This document shows, in pieces, positions 12,531-24,889 of a stretch of DNA of 64,000 nucleotides (positions are counted from its first letter, which is position 1; each line of letters begins with the position of its first letter). Origin of the DNA: Sclerodactyla briareus (Eukaryota; Echinodermata; Holothuroidea; Dendrochirotida; Sclerodactylidae); NCBI GenBank assembly GCA_026419785.1, contig JAODTK010003876.1:310001-374000 (forward strand), in the 5' to 3' direction. The translations under genes were made by a program, and so were the position numbers. A model generated the notes under the pieces. The model saw nothing but the letters and a program-made list of their open reading frames with translations, was not told the origin of the DNA and made no database searches.

Positions 12531-13112
12531 AGAGAGTTCCAAAGGGGACTTTGTTAGAGTACGGAATCACTGGACTGGAGTGGAGAAGTAGGGTTATTGA
12601 GTTTGTATTATCGATTGGGACACGTCTTATCTGGTCAAGGTGGGACATACCATGCGTTTTTATGTCCACGTTGATCACCTGTTGAGCTCTGTGGGTGAGG
12701 AAATCGCAGGGGTCTGCATCCCCTCAATCTGGATACCTCCAGAGAGAGAGGGGTCTACCTGAGCTACCCAGCTTAGGTTTACAAGTGCCTTCCCGGAGCT
12801 GGACTTGCCCCTAAGCAATGGGTGGTCCCCGGCCTGCTGTGTCGGCGGAAAGAGCTGGTCAGGCCAGGGCCGCTTGCCATCTTCCCCGCCCCTCATTTCC
12901 ATCCCAACACCGATATCCCAGCGAACACGGAGAACGCCAAGCGTTTTGGATCTTTGAAGTTGTACCCCACTTGGGGTCAGATGTTTTATGTTCCATTTTT
13001 TGTTGTTGTTAAGAGGTGGGGGTGGGTTGTTTGCCTTAAGTTTAGTTTTGGGATTAAGGGCTTTAGGTTTCCCTCTTCAGTGGGATCAATCGTCTGTCTG
13101 CTTACCGCCTAA
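12530..13112 (+). pseudogene. C-terminal tail of the gypsy polyprotein
   Basis: Follows the integrase core. Includes VRVRNHWTG-like coding near 12,558-12,575, VKVGHTMRFYVHVDHL near 12,636-12,680 and a proline/serine-rich linker. A short R-Y-P-S-like basic segment near 12,915-12,945 precedes a hydrophobic end (FFVVV, 12,995-13,010). Such tails are usual for K02A2.6-like pol proteins; the frame shifts several times. Confidence 0.7.
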
Positions 13113-13197
13113 TTGTATAATTCCCTTTTACAACTGAGCCAGCTGTTGGAACTGTTTATTCTTTTTTAGGAGTACAATTATTTTTAAAAGGAGAATG

Positions 13198-13393
13198 TTT
13201 GTAGATTCACCAAGATGTCTAAAAGGTACTACTGTCACCCTCGATTACAGAAGATATATGTGGAACGGTATAGGCCATACAATAGATCAGTCTGGAACAC
13301 GCCGCCGAGCCTTTCGGGTGTTTTTTATGTTTGCCAGGCCGCTAACTTTATTACTAGGCAGCATTATTGTCTTGTATCTCTATAGTGGTGAAC
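13198..13393 (+). repeat. possible right LTR of the gypsy element
   Basis: Starts TGTAG immediately after a purine-rich tract and a degenerate primer-like stretch, and could end at gtgaaca near 13,393. There is no second copy in the window to confirm it, so the boundaries are inferred only from position and the TG...CA rule. Confidence 0.4.
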
Positions 13394-13434
13394 ATGGTCA
13401 AATAATAATTCATTTCACTGTGGAGGTGACGTAC

Positions 13435-13996
13435 CGATAGGCCTGAAAATGATGCTCCCCACTTTGCTGAGTTGATTGGCGTGTACTAGAAGTGAGTGAA
13501 GGGATGAGTTCACCATATTTATACCTGGCAATGCGGGAATGGGGTCCCCCCCCCTTTCTTCCACTCTTTGAAGAATGCTTCGTCGATTTAATAATGACGC
13601 ACATTTTTTGGTCAATTTCTAAAAAATCTAAAAATCTGCAGAGATCTCATTTTCGGACTGGTCGACAGAGGCGTAACAGAGAGGGGTCTATGCCGCTTTG
13701 TCATTCCATTTCCTTTTCCCCCGACAGTCATTCCCCGAGTTAAATAAAAATACATTGGATGAATGAACGCGTTTAGTAGTAGACGCTCAGATTTGCGCCC
13801 ATTCTGTAAATTTAGAAATGACCAAATGTGCGTCATTATTAAATGACGAGCATATTCAAATATGGAAGGAAGGAGGGGGGGGGGGGGGCATTTCGCATTC
13901 CCAGTTAGTACAATATGGTGAACTCCTCATTCACTCAATCTAGTAACCTAACACCCCATTCAACTCAGCAAGTGGGAGCTTCATTTCAGTCTATCA
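13435..13996. mobile_element. foldback MITE with inverted arms of about 185 bp
   Basis: The left arm (about 13,435-13,624) and the reverse complement of the right arm (about 13,812-13,996) match through gatag..ctgaaatga, cttgctgagttga, gagttcaccatatt, a G/C homopolymer, ttaataatgacgcacat and ggtcatttct. The unpaired middle is about 185 bp. There is no coding capacity. Arm differences are mainly small indels and the length of the G/C run. I could not identify a clear target duplication. Confidence 0.85.
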
Positions 13997-13999
13997 TGT

Positions 14000-14720
14000 C
14001 TCAGACGACGAATTTGAACATCGACCAATCGGAAGCTGTGATTCCGCGGCCATTTTGGTTTGAAATTCAAAAGACTTAGAATAATAAACTTATCTGAAAA
14101 ATGACATCCTCGACCCCCAAACCACAGGAATATGTTTATAAGCTACTATGTACCACCAATAAACTATAATATATAAAAAAAAACTTTTCGACTTTCCGCC
14201 CACTTTGGCGAGAGCCACCCTCGGTCAATTTTTTATTATGACTTCGAGGTAAAAAAAATCGACAAAAACAACCTCCGCTCTCCACTGTCACGGAGAATGC
14301 CCCAGATGCCCCAACTATATCGTTTGTCCCCACATGGATTGGCAGTCTAGAGTGGTGCGCTGGTCTCGTCGCCCTTATCAGGAATGTCCACTGTCTTTGG
14401 TGCGGGATGAAGTCCAAGTACCAAACCGTTGTTTGTTCAATCGCAGTCACGTCAGTAATATATCGTACGCAAACCATAACAATGACTGAATGACTCCCAT
14501 CAGCTGGCCTGTTTTCTGCATGGGGTGAGGCTTCCTTAGTGTTTGAAAGCATTTCTCTGTTAATAGTTTACTTTGTTAACCCTTATTGATTTACTGAAGT
14601 TTTTTTAGAAAGCTGTGTGAATGTTGCTTTATCTCTTGTTTTCGTCGGGTGACGTACCATAGATTGATATGCTTCGTTGATCCTGCTCCACTCGCCTTTC
14701 ATTATTGTTCACTGGTTTTT
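14000..14720. other. unassigned region
   Basis: No gene recognised. A minus-strand open frame at 14,136-14,552 (138 codons) has no motif I know. Confidence 0.4.
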
Positions 14721-14726
14721 TCATAT

Positions 14727-14833
14727 AACAACTAACTAACACACTAACTAACTAACTAAACTACCAACTCAACTACTAACTAACTAACAAATAAACTAAC
14801 TACTAACGTAACTACTAACTAACTAACTATAAT
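14727..14833 (+). repeat. TAAC-type tetranucleotide microsatellite
   Basis: Imperfect array of actaact words over about 105 bp, with occasional insertions. Confidence 0.9.
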
Positions 14834-14949
14834 CCCTGCTTCTTCTGCTCACACGAAGACTGTCCAATTATCCAATGGTTCTTTGGTAGGGTTTATTTAT
14901 CTTTGAAGGAATTATGTGTCCATTAATGCGGCGAACAGCGTACTTTGAT

Positions 14950-15330
14950 TGGCTCCGTTAGTTGTAACCGATTCCTTCTCGGGTTGTTATGCCATGGAAG
15001 TGCTCTTGCAATTTCTGTTAGATCTGAATGTAAGATAGTTAACAGCCTTCCATACTTATGGACCTTACGCCGAGTTCCTCTCAAAATACACGCATTGTGA
15101 TCACTAATTCCAGAGACGCCCGACATTTGGAACATCGAGCATGAATGGCGTGATGTTGAAAGTATGTTCTGCGTCACACCTTCCGATCTGGTGTGGGGTT
15201 TGTCACATTTTGGTCGGAAAGTTGTCATTGCAGATATCGAGCAGCGCACTTGCCCAATTTGAGGATTCGCCAGCATGCATCGCAGCTCAATCATTTTGAG
15301 ATTAACTACTATGCATGATATCTTCTGTCC
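14950..15330 (-). pseudogene. LINE endonuclease (EEP) C-terminal fragment
   Basis: On the minus strand the frame reads TRSEGVTQNI followed after a short damaged stretch by SGVSGISDHNACIL and then RRKVHKYGR. In CR1/Jockey-type non-LTR retrotransposons the apurinic-like endonuclease ends with a T-R-x-x-N-x-L-D segment, a G-I-S-D-H catalytic motif and a basic R-K-x-x-x-Y linker, in this order. The S-D-H residues are intact. Only the last third of the domain is present, and no reverse transcriptase follows on the low-coordinate side. Confidence 0.65.
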
Positions 15331-15341
15331 GTTCTCAGCCA

Positions 15342-15412
15342 ACGTGGTCTAGTCGTCCGGTGATAATGCTTGAAACCCAACAATTCTGGGTTCGGTCCTC
15401 CCTCGGCAGTAA
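15342..15412 (+). repeat. tRNA-like head (probable SINE)
   Basis: Contains a Pol III A-box-like word (tggtctagtcg) and a B-box-like word (gggttcggtcc) at tRNA spacing. The cloverleaf stems do not pair well, so a tRNA-derived SINE head is more likely than a working tRNA. Confidence 0.5.
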
Positions 15413-15549
15413 GAATAAATTCGGCTGCCAGGTTGCCCGAATAATCGGGAAAGTTCGGTTGAGCGAACTCCGCACTGGCGCGTTTCTCGCTCCAGTTAAT
15501 TCTTGGCAGCTAGTGCCGTACCCTGCCTCTCGGCGTGATTGTGTACGCT

Positions 15550-16060
15550 AGGTTTGCATTCCAGTCTGGGCGAGTAAACTGCTTTCAGACATCCACTTCA
15601 AAATGGCTCCCGAACTTTCGGACAGTTAAATGCAGTTAGGGCTATACTAGGCTAGGCCAGGTAGTATCTAGGGTAGAGGCTAGGCTAGCCCCCGCAATTG
15701 GCGCTGTTCACCCCGCGATGCTCCCAATTTTTCTTTCCGAGAGCTTGGCATCTCTCAATTTTTTCGAGGGAGGGACTCCGATTTAACCACTTGTTATAAT
15801 ATAACTCCTGAATCACGATCCATTACTGCATTTTTACGAAGAATTTTCGGCATACCGTGGTGCCTGAAAGCTGCTCTTGTCGGAACAATTTCAGCATCCA
15901 TATTAACAATTTCAATGACCCCGACGGAAAGCTCTCTCCCTAGCTCTCCCTATTGTAAATTCCAACCTACAACAGCATTCAATGTCCGGGGCGACGCATG
16001 AGAGGCCACACTTTGAATCTGTCCTCACTCGGTTTCATGACGATGTGATCCGTGACTCAT
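15550..16060. other. unassigned region with a short taggc repeat
   Basis: A cluster of ctaggctagg words lies at about 15,643-15,692. Nothing else is recognised. Confidence 0.4.
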
Positions 16061-16064
16061 GCGC

Positions 16065-16325
16065 GTACCGAATAGATGCGTCTTGGCCGTGCGGGGGGGT
16101 GGGGGGGTTTGTTGGTCGAACCCAAGAGAAGTGCGCCCACTTATTGGCCTTAACCCCCCTATTTTGGCAATAAGTACGATTTATGACCCTAAGACACAGT
16201 GGCTGCTGCACATTTTGGTAAATACCAAACATCCTCGTACTTGAACTGCAAAAGATTCAGTTTTCGTGTTAAAATGTATTAGTCACTTGGGTTATGGGGA
16301 GAATCCGACCCGCTCCATGGTAACT
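16065..16325 (+). mobile_element. family B short non-autonomous DNA element
   Basis: Similar to 39,815-40,041 and 54,005-54,285. It shares gcgtaccga near the left end, a G-rich tract, gaacccaaga/ggaatt, attttggcaa.aagta, ttatg.cc.cta, gctgctgca, actgaactgcaaaa and acttgggt.atgggg. The right end is eroded. Confidence 0.65.
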
Positions 16326-16329
16326 CCAC

Positions 16330-18780
16330 TGTCCTTTCTACAAATGTCAACCCATCTATCAGTCATCTTAAACGTAACTCGAAGTACTGCCACATCACAC
16401 AACAACATCTTCCGACGGACGAGTAATATACAGAGCTCGCCCGAATCGACATCGGTCTCTTCTGTGCTGATGTTCAAGCTTCGCCTCTATACGAGCATGA
16501 ATTGATGGCACCGCAAGTGTGATCAACTCGTAACAACTTAACCTATCTCACGCGACACGCCTGCAAGATGCCTCACTCAGCGGCGGAATCATGATCAGCA
16601 TGATCGAGGGGGGGACTGGCCATGCCACGAGGCTGACCTAATGTCTGGGCGTATCCGTAGATGTCTCCGTCGAAATCTGTAGGGAAATGGAGAAAAACAG
16701 GTTTAACCTACACCTTGACCTGCACCATGCATCAACACCCGACTGGTCATTAACCTAATGAAAGAAGGTCAAGCTTGCATACTACCATACGCTCACACCA
16801 TTTTTCAGACAGTCAAAAGATTCCCCTCAGAACGGTGTGCGATGGTGAGTATGCCACGTGTACCAACTTGTGTAAGCTGGCTGCTTTTGGAGTGCGTACG
16901 CACAACGACTACCTTATCGCGTAAGTGAGAGACCTGACCCAACCGCCTCTCTGGGCGCCGTGGAACATCGAACTTGGCAATAATTATATTAATAAAAGAG
17001 GGCCTTGATAGAGCGCCTAATGCAAAAAGGCTCATGCGCTTTACAGAGCAAACGAAACATAACCAGAAAAAAAAAAAGAATAGCATAGGGCGAAAATAGG
17101 GGGTTAGGGCAAAACCAGGGAGAGAAATACCACACATACATACAAAGAATCAGCAGACAGAAGTGCTGAGTGAAGAGAAACTTTTCGAGGACGACCGTGT
17201 AAGGCAGGTACTGTCGGAGCCAGACGGGACAGAGTCAGAAAGGTATTCGACAGAGGGAGGCGCGCAGAGGGCGAAGAATCGTCACGGAGAGTCTTGGTGG
17301 AATGACGAATCGTGGACTCTAAGCTGTTCTGGTAGATCTTCAAAAGCATTCATCTGCTTACTTGGTAGCCGAGTTAAGGCCTAGCGCAGGAGTGAAATGC
17401 TCATGACGAGGAACACAAAGAATAGACGAGCATCCAGTTCTGCCACTCGCTGACGCTTGTTAATGAATATTGTGTCAAGGGAGACGCAAATAACGAGGAT
17501 TACGAGCATCCATCCTTGATTTACAAAAACATGGTGGTCTTCTGATCGAAGTACAGGCGAATGTCCCCAATCATTCTAATTGCATGCCGGGCGGCTTTAT
17601 AAATGTTTGCATGACTAGACATTCTAAGGAGAATCCATAATCATGGTCCTATATTGCGAGCTTTGAGATACAAGGGTCAACAACAGAATTTCCGACTTCG
17701 ATGGTAGGATATGTGACAACCCATCCAATACCAAGTGACAACGCGCCGCCGCATGCACGGGGCAAGATGTCACAACAATTTTCGAAGAGAATTGGCTCAT
17801 ATTTCGTAGCTGAAAGTCCTTACGGTCATACAAATGTGTTGATACTAGTCCCTATCATGGTCAGTTTCTGGTATAGTTCTGGATCTTGCATACCATCAGT
17901 GAATTGTAGTTATAAAACAAAAGAACCATTTTTTTTGTGATTTCCCATCCCCGTCCTTCTACTTTAGTGCTGATGCTCTTAAAAGCAGTTTCGTTATCTG
18001 CCCCTTTTGAACATGCAAAACCTAATGCTCATCTATCTGCGGACTGAGCTTGAAATATTAGTGTGTCACTCTGCTCGTTTATCCAACCGTCCGTTAGTCG
18101 ATCAGTTCGTTCCGTCCAGTTTCTGCGCATGTAGGTTTATGACGTAGTCCCTTTCCCTCATTTACCTGATGCATACACCCCCAAATCGCTCGTACATGAA
18201 TATAAAAAAACACGAACAGCCCAAATCGACTGTGTGCATAAACAACATACATTATTCTTAGTTTAACACATAAAATCAATCATTTATTATATATGTATAT
18301 TATAAGGAAAAGTTTAAAAGTGGAAGGTGAACGCATTGTTTTTTTTCTTTTAAATACTTCCAAAGTGACAATACTTGTATCAGTCACCAGTCAGGTATAC
18401 AGAGAAAACGTACCCGGCCATGATCAACGAAATTGAGTTTCTGTATCTGCGATCATTTCTGAATCAATCTCTTGTCGCCATGAACCTTAAAGTCACGCGT
18501 ATTGGCGAGTACCATTTTAACGACACGTACTTCGCTCAGCTTTCTGCCATCTTGCGCCTAGCAAGGAGTATATTTGCTATAGTCCATTAGTACCATGGTT
18601 CAAACTGAGAACTGTGAAGATGATGTACTCTAAGCTGCGCTTGAATCGTAATTAAGATGTGAAAAAGTGCCTAGAAATGACAAACAATTCACAAACTGGA
18701 GTGTAAGGTATACAATGAGTCAACTTGACAAGAGGGAAGAATAAATTAGATCTTCCCCGCATTGTTTATAGACTCTGTTG
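16330..18780. other. unassigned region
   Basis: No gene or recognised repeat. Short frames exist on both strands but none has a motif, a splice context or a sensible length. Confidence 0.4.
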
Positions 18781-18789
18781 GCCCGCAAA

Positions 18790-21700
18790 GGTTATCACTC
18801 ATCATCACTCACAGTGCTTCCATATCCGTGATTTCGATCCGCCCCATGCCTAACTGGCTGTGTGAACAAAAAAACTCATTTCTTGTTCATGTACTTGTCA
18901 ATTGCTCAACATTCCAAATTTAAATTATAAAGAAATCTGTTGTTTTTCCACCGCAACTTTGTACACAGCGTATATATGCGGTTATTGCTGGAAAACTCTT
19001 ACTCATTACGACTACCATGTGGATAGTCTATTGTCACAGTGTTGAATCCGAATTCTCACATCTATGCTGAGTCGCTAATTTGCCGCTCATGTCAAAATGT
19101 TTGGGAAATAAGTGGCTAAGGGACGACTTGCAGGTATCTGGGTATAGCGGACGCTCTTTTGTGATGTTTCCCAGCTCCGCGGGAATTTCACTAACATGCA
19201 TATTCCAAAACAGTGCATGAAACCTTTCTGTGTACCCTAGCAAACAATCTGATGAATTGGTTTCGCCTGCGTGTGACAGTACCTATCTTAAAGTACAATC
19301 GGTTTGAGTTGGTCAGAATCCAGCTATATTTTGACAGAGGAAAAAGACCACGCCAAGTGGGAGGTCATCTGCAAACTTCAAGCTCCTCGGGACAAAAAGT
19401 AACCAGTCAAAGTATGGTTATCTGTAGATTCATGGACCCCTCAATGGAGCGCTTTAGTGCGTGAGTCAATGGGGAGGCTAATGGAGATTTGCTACCGCAG
19501 GTACAATTTACTTTTTCCCTCTCAATCTGCGTATCGTCAGTTCCTTGTTTCACGTAAGCCGCTTTGTTAAAAGTGTCATAAATGACTTGCCGCCTGCATT
19601 GTACAAGGGATCAAACGCAATCCTGATTTTATTCTTAGTACCGTACTGTGCATAGACTGTATGAACCAAATCTTCATCGGATCAGGTTAATCTTAATAGG
19701 CCTACAATGGCTACTGACTGGACTAATAACAATCCCTTCGGTTAATAATATTGCATGGAATTATGATATTATTAATTGTTTCAGTTGCAGCATCATCTTC
19801 GTAGAATGTGTGAAAATGGCATTATACAAGGCGTGCTTGCAAGTGCGAATACCCACATCAGCACAGCACGGTGGGTAACGTTGAGGAAAGAAACATACAT
19901 ATAGAAACACGTATGTATGCAACTGCACGGAATAGCACAGAACTGCAGAATGCAATGCTCCTCCTGAATGGACGGAACTAACAATGGCACTCGTTAGACA
20001 CAACAGTCTTATTCATTTATCGGTGGGTAAACTTGTAAGGCGGTGGTGTGGAGAGTCGTTGGTAGGGTTCACGGTTAGTAGATACGCCGGTCCATTCGGC
20101 AATGTTGCAATTCCATATTCTACCCATCCCGATTGTCTTTATCTTACTGGAAGATCAGGGCATATTTGGACACTGTAGACGGGAGGCATACACAATTGCG
20201 TTGACTCCGTTACGTTGATGTTAAGTCCACCTACAATTTTTAGTATAGACCTCAAACGCCTTTTATTTATCAACGGAATATTTAAAGATGCTAGAACATT
20301 CGAATGGAATATCAACCGAATGTGGGATTCTTGGAGCCTCACTTCAATAAATATATATACAGGCATGCATTATTCTCAGTGATTGGCTATTGACGAACTG
20401 AGTGGCCTCTCAGTTAGAATGCTGAGCCAATGTATGGGCTATATAGCCTTCCAGTGTAGTGGAAATTAAAGGGTTATAAAATGCAATTTAGATTACATGG
20501 TTATCTCAAAGATTTGATAGCAATAGAGCATTCTGGTTGCCAACTACATTCTCTGTAATTTAACCACCTATCACATGGGTACACCGAATAGTACCTCTAA
20601 TTGGTTTTAATGCCTTTACTTGGTAACTAGGCTAGGCCCCTGATTGGTTCAAACTGGTAACTGCTGTAACAATATGTTGCAAGGACTCCAATAATTTGAT
20701 ATTTGGCCAGAGGGTGCATATCTTTGAGGTACACAAAACAATGAAGCCGTAACGTACTTTTCAATCACTGGCTGATATTTTCAATATGGTACTTTCGCAG
20801 CGTACCGATAGAAATTTTCTGGAAAAAGGAGTTCATGGTTGCGTAGATAATTTGTTTCTCTGTATACATCACATTTGGTGCATGTACTCAGTTCGGTTAT
20901 ACAGAGTTACGTCTGTTCCCGTGAATCAACACGTCCATTTTCCGCATTTCGAGAAACTGCAATTTGAAGTTACACTGTGTACTTTTCCCCCGAATACACA
21001 AATTTCAATGCACAACATAAGGCGCTGCCTTTTTGCGGATATGGATTCCAATAGGACTAAACACTCAGCTTCCCGCGTTTTACGGCTCTAAAATGATGTG
21101 GCCTCCTTGAGTCTGTCAGGGGCCCCATCCAAACGAACCAAAGATCCTGAAACTCTTGTAAAGGGCGTTCGAATATCTGTTAATTATGGCTCAGGGAGTG
21201 CCATTTTTGCAGTCTGTGAGGACTTTTCAGCAGTCACTTTCATAATATGGAAGATGGCGTTCGATTACATTCTAAAGGCTCGGAGATTGCCACGTTTTTG
21301 TGATCGACAATTATTTCCTTGTAGCCAACGCCTGCCAACCAATGACTGGCCAGTTACTTAGGTAATATATCACTATAACCTGTGTTTTGGGATGCGTGTT
21401 ACGCTGAGGGGCAAGAGGCACGCAACAATTACGATGACAAGTAAAACGTCTCTCGTGGACTTCTCCTTTCAAACGAGTAGAGGCCAGCGGGAGTCATAGG
21501 ATGAATGATATAGGTATGACTGGTTGTTGGAATGCCAATAACAATGAAATCTGATATATTCATTAGATTGGACATAGTCTACAGATTGTCAGATCGTCTC
21601 CTTGGTCTTTAAATTGCTATGTTTGTATGGTCAAGGCTTTACTGGGGCTGAATGGCTAGACGAGATTTTGGGCGCTTTACTAAATGTTCAACGAGAATTA

Positions 21701-21790
21701 GGTTCTCAAAATATGTCCTCTTTCAGTGGGCCTTCGGGGTTCATTCATTATATCCAGGCTTTGGAAATTGATTTTTTTTTTTTAGGTTTA
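18790..21790 (+). repeat. direct segmental duplication, copy 1
   Basis: Colinear with 22,120-27,530. Example pairs: attgctcaacatt (18,900 and 22,296), tcgctaatttgccg (19,071 and 22,448), tcaatctgcgtatcgtc (19,523 and 22,932), ttcaaactggtaactgctgt (20,648 and 26,078), agagttacgtctgttccc (20,901 and 26,341), cgcatttcgagaaa (20,941 and 26,381), caacgagaatt/caacgagaatg (21,690 and 27,453). It is non-coding in both copies as far as I can see. Divergence is moderate with many indels. Confidence 0.9.
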
Positions 21791-21799
21791 AACATTTAA

Positions 21800-22120
21800 G
21801 CAGATAAACAAAAACATCATCTAGCAGACCAAAGATGCATATTTCGTTTAGCACAAAGTGCGGACGAAAGTACTGACTGGTTTCTCGGGGCAACTCCCCC
21901 ACCCGCTCCCAGCTCTATTCATCGTTCCAGCGTTAGTGAATTGAACCCGATTTCTCTTTGTAAGCTAATTTATTCATCATTACTGTTTAGCCTCATTCTC
22001 AATTCACTAAGGCTGCGTCATTGTGTCACAGTAATACATTGGTGGTGCATATTCAACTATTTTCTGTTTTCAAGCCATTTACCTTAGAAAATGAACATAT
22101 AATAAAATGATGATGTGAGG
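21800..22120. other. spacer between duplicated segments
   Basis: About 320 bp without a counterpart that I can find at the end of either copy. It contains a small match to about 7210-7260. Confidence 0.4.
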
Positions 22121-23429
22121 GTTATACTGAGTTATCATCAGTTTGTCCTTTCCAGGTACCGCAATATGCGAGGCATTGCTATGCACTCATAATTCTACTC
22201 CTACCAGAAGAAAACCAAACGGAATTTCTCTTTGTATCTCGTGAGTTGGATCCCTTGCCTACCTGTCTGTTGAAAAACTCTCTTCGTGTACTTTAATTGC
22301 TCAACATTACTGAATTATCAAATCTGTCGTTGACCCACGTCTCATCGTAATATATAAAGTCATTGCTGAAAAACCCTCGTGGACACTAAAATGTAAATAG
22401 TCTATATAACCAGTGTGTGTTAAATCCCAACGACAGCTATAGGCGATCGCTAATTTGCCGTCATGTCTGGATTATCGGGAGATAGCGGCTAAGGAGACAC
22501 TACTGGCAGGTAGCGGAGAGAGTTTTTCTAACTGGCATTTTCTGATAATAAAACCTGTTAACTAGCAACATCTGATGGATTTGCCTGCATGTGGAAGGAC
22601 ATATTGGAAAGAAAAAATAGGAGTAAATTTGTTGAGAACTCAGCCATATTTTGACAAATTAGACAGCTTATAGATGACTTGGCGCAGAATTGGTAGGTCG
22701 GAACAGTGGAGGTCGTCTGATAACTTCAAGCTCCTTCCGCCAACAAAGTAAGTGAAATCATGGTTACTTGTAATGGTCATTGTAACTATACTTCTCTGCT
22801 TTCAAAATACTTGTGGCCTCAAAGTTGGGCCGAACAGAATTCAGGAATCTTCAATGGAAGTAAATTTAGTATGGGTCAATGTGGAGGCTAATGGCTGTCT
22901 GCTTCCTGCAGGATAACAATTACGTTCCCCTCAATCTGCGTATCGTCCCCCCCCCCAGTTCTCGTCAACGGTAGCCGCTTTGCAAGAAGAGTCAATGACT
23001 TGCCGCCACCTTTTGGGCATCGTACAAGGATGCATAATGCAAGTCTGAGTGTTTAACCCTAGTACCGTACGAGTATTGATATGTTTATGTAAACAATTTA
23101 TTATAGGGATACCATGCTACTGGTTTTAAAGCGAATGACATATCTTTTGGGTAATATTATTGCATGGAATTATATAATTAGCCAGTCAGCCTATCATCGC
23201 AGTTAGATGTGTGTGAAAACGACATTGTATAAGCCCGTGCTCGGGAGTGCGGATGCCCACATCAGAACCGAGAATAACGAAAGCACTTTGAAAATGCACG
23301 GAAGTGTACAGAACTCCAAGAAACAATGTCTTCTTTAAATTGATAGACACAACAGTGTGATCCAATGATTCGTTGGCTAACCTTGTATGGTGGTTGGCGT
23401 GTGGTGTGTGTTGGGAGGGGGGGGGGTCC

Positions 23430-24440
23430 CGTTGTTTAGTAGGAAAGGGTCAGGACGGAACAATCCTCCTGAATGACCCTGGACCACTATAACGCGCCCA
23501 CAATTCCTGCAGAACCATTCAAGACTATTTTTGAAGGCATTCTTAGACCAAACAACATCTTCAGAAAATCTACCCGCAACCGTTTGCCACGAAGCTTGAG
23601 ACGATAACACCTATTAGTGGTAACATTAGAGAGAAATTGTAGTAGTTGAAGGGAATGGCCATAAACCTGAATCGATTCACCTCTAATTCGCCTGATATCC
23701 AATGAAGTCAAACCAAGACGCTTCAATCTTTCCTCATACGGCAAATCGCGCAGACATTTAATTAATCGGTAGCCTCCTTGGAACGTTCTCAATAGACACC
23801 TTTTTTCGAACGTATGAAGGATTCCCACCTGTAATGAATGATCTCGGTGGGTCTTGCCACTGTTCAAACAGCCTCACATCCATATCTCTATCATGATAAA
23901 GAAAACTGAAATTAAGTTAATCAAGCCGAGAATCCAATCACCTTTCCTAGCAGGTTCCGCACTCTGCCTCAGCAGGTTTTCAACGTAGAATGAGAACTTA
24001 CACCGAGATCTTTCTCTGGTTTTTCAACATCAATTCACCGGCATCTTTGACCATTCAAACTAGAGGAGCGTTGCCGTTATGATAACCGACATGCATCACA
24101 TCATTTATCGGCGTTAAAAAACAAATCCCAATCGGGAAACCATTGAAGATTTGGTCTAAATCGTCCCTTTGACATGTGGCACCATCGTTCTTCGAAGTCA
24201 CTTCCCGTTGGTGTCGTCCGCAATTTTTTCAACACTAGAACGCACAGAATCATCGAGATCGATTATATTGACCAAGACGAGTGTTGGACCAAGACCTGAA
24301 CCTTGGGGATACCACTAGTGAAGTAGACTAGTGACCTCCGCTCAGTAGCAGAACGTCCATTCATTCACACTCGCTGCAACTGTTTTAAATCCACCCTTGA
24401 ACCCACTTCAGGACCTTGCTAAAGATACCCCCAACTCTCT
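23430..24440 (-). mobile_element. 5'-truncated non-LTR retrotransposon (CR1/L2-like) inserted in duplication copy 2
   Basis: On the minus strand the coding order is reverse transcriptase core then C-terminal domain. Near 24,280 it reads PQGSGLGPTLVLVNIIDLDD and near 24,230 the catalytic FADD-equivalent appears as IADDT. A damaged thumb region follows. At about 23,680-23,780 it reads RDLPYEERLKRLGLTSLDIR, then at about 23,530 a K-N-A-F-K-N-S-L end. These are standard words of the LINE class with P-Y-E-E-R-L-K-R-L-G-L thumbs. The copy starts inside the RT, so it is truncated at its 5' side, and several frameshifts follow. Copy 1 of the duplication lacks it. Confidence 0.88.
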
Positions 24441-24889
24441 ACCAACTCTCTTGTTGGTTTTGGGATAGTAAATACGCCGTTTCATTCGCAATAGCAAAAT
24501 TGTTATTATCCCACTTCACTCACCCACCTCGATTGTCCTCAGTCCTAATGAAAGAATCAAGGACACTTCCGATGTCAAACTGCAGTTTTGCCGACGCCCG
24601 TTTGCAATATGCATAGTTTCACTTAACACTCGTTGAGTACAGACCTCAAGGAAGTTTGTATTTTCCCTTTTAACAAAGATTATTCAATATTTCTCATTTT
24701 CTCATTAGCTGTCCCTTGTATATTTGTACGGGCATTCATTCTGAACCAATTGGCCAACATGAACAGTTCGCTGCATATACTGTATTCAATTGCTGGAAGC
24801 TGGAATAAAAGTGGTGAACGCGTTTTCAGGAGGAATTTGCAATTTAACCATCTATCATACTGGTTACACGAATAGCACTCTAATTCCAC

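Larger units (their letters stand above)
9930..13395 (+). mobile_element. degraded Ty3/gypsy LTR retrotransposon (K02A2.6-like), pol region to possible right LTR
   Basis: Contains, in order on the plus strand, reverse transcriptase, RNase H, integrase and a C-terminal tail, then a purine-rich tract (aaaaggagaa, about 13,186) and a sequence starting TGTAG that may be the right LTR. This order (RT-RH-IN) defines Ty3/gypsy. The reading frame changes many times. No left LTR or gag is present next to it. The family is active or recently active in many marine invertebrates; this copy cannot encode a working polyprotein as written. Confidence 0.9.

Noticed and set aside
14136-14552. 138-codon open frame on the minus strand
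   Set aside because: No recognisable motif, and its low-coordinate end runs through an A-rich patch of low complexity.
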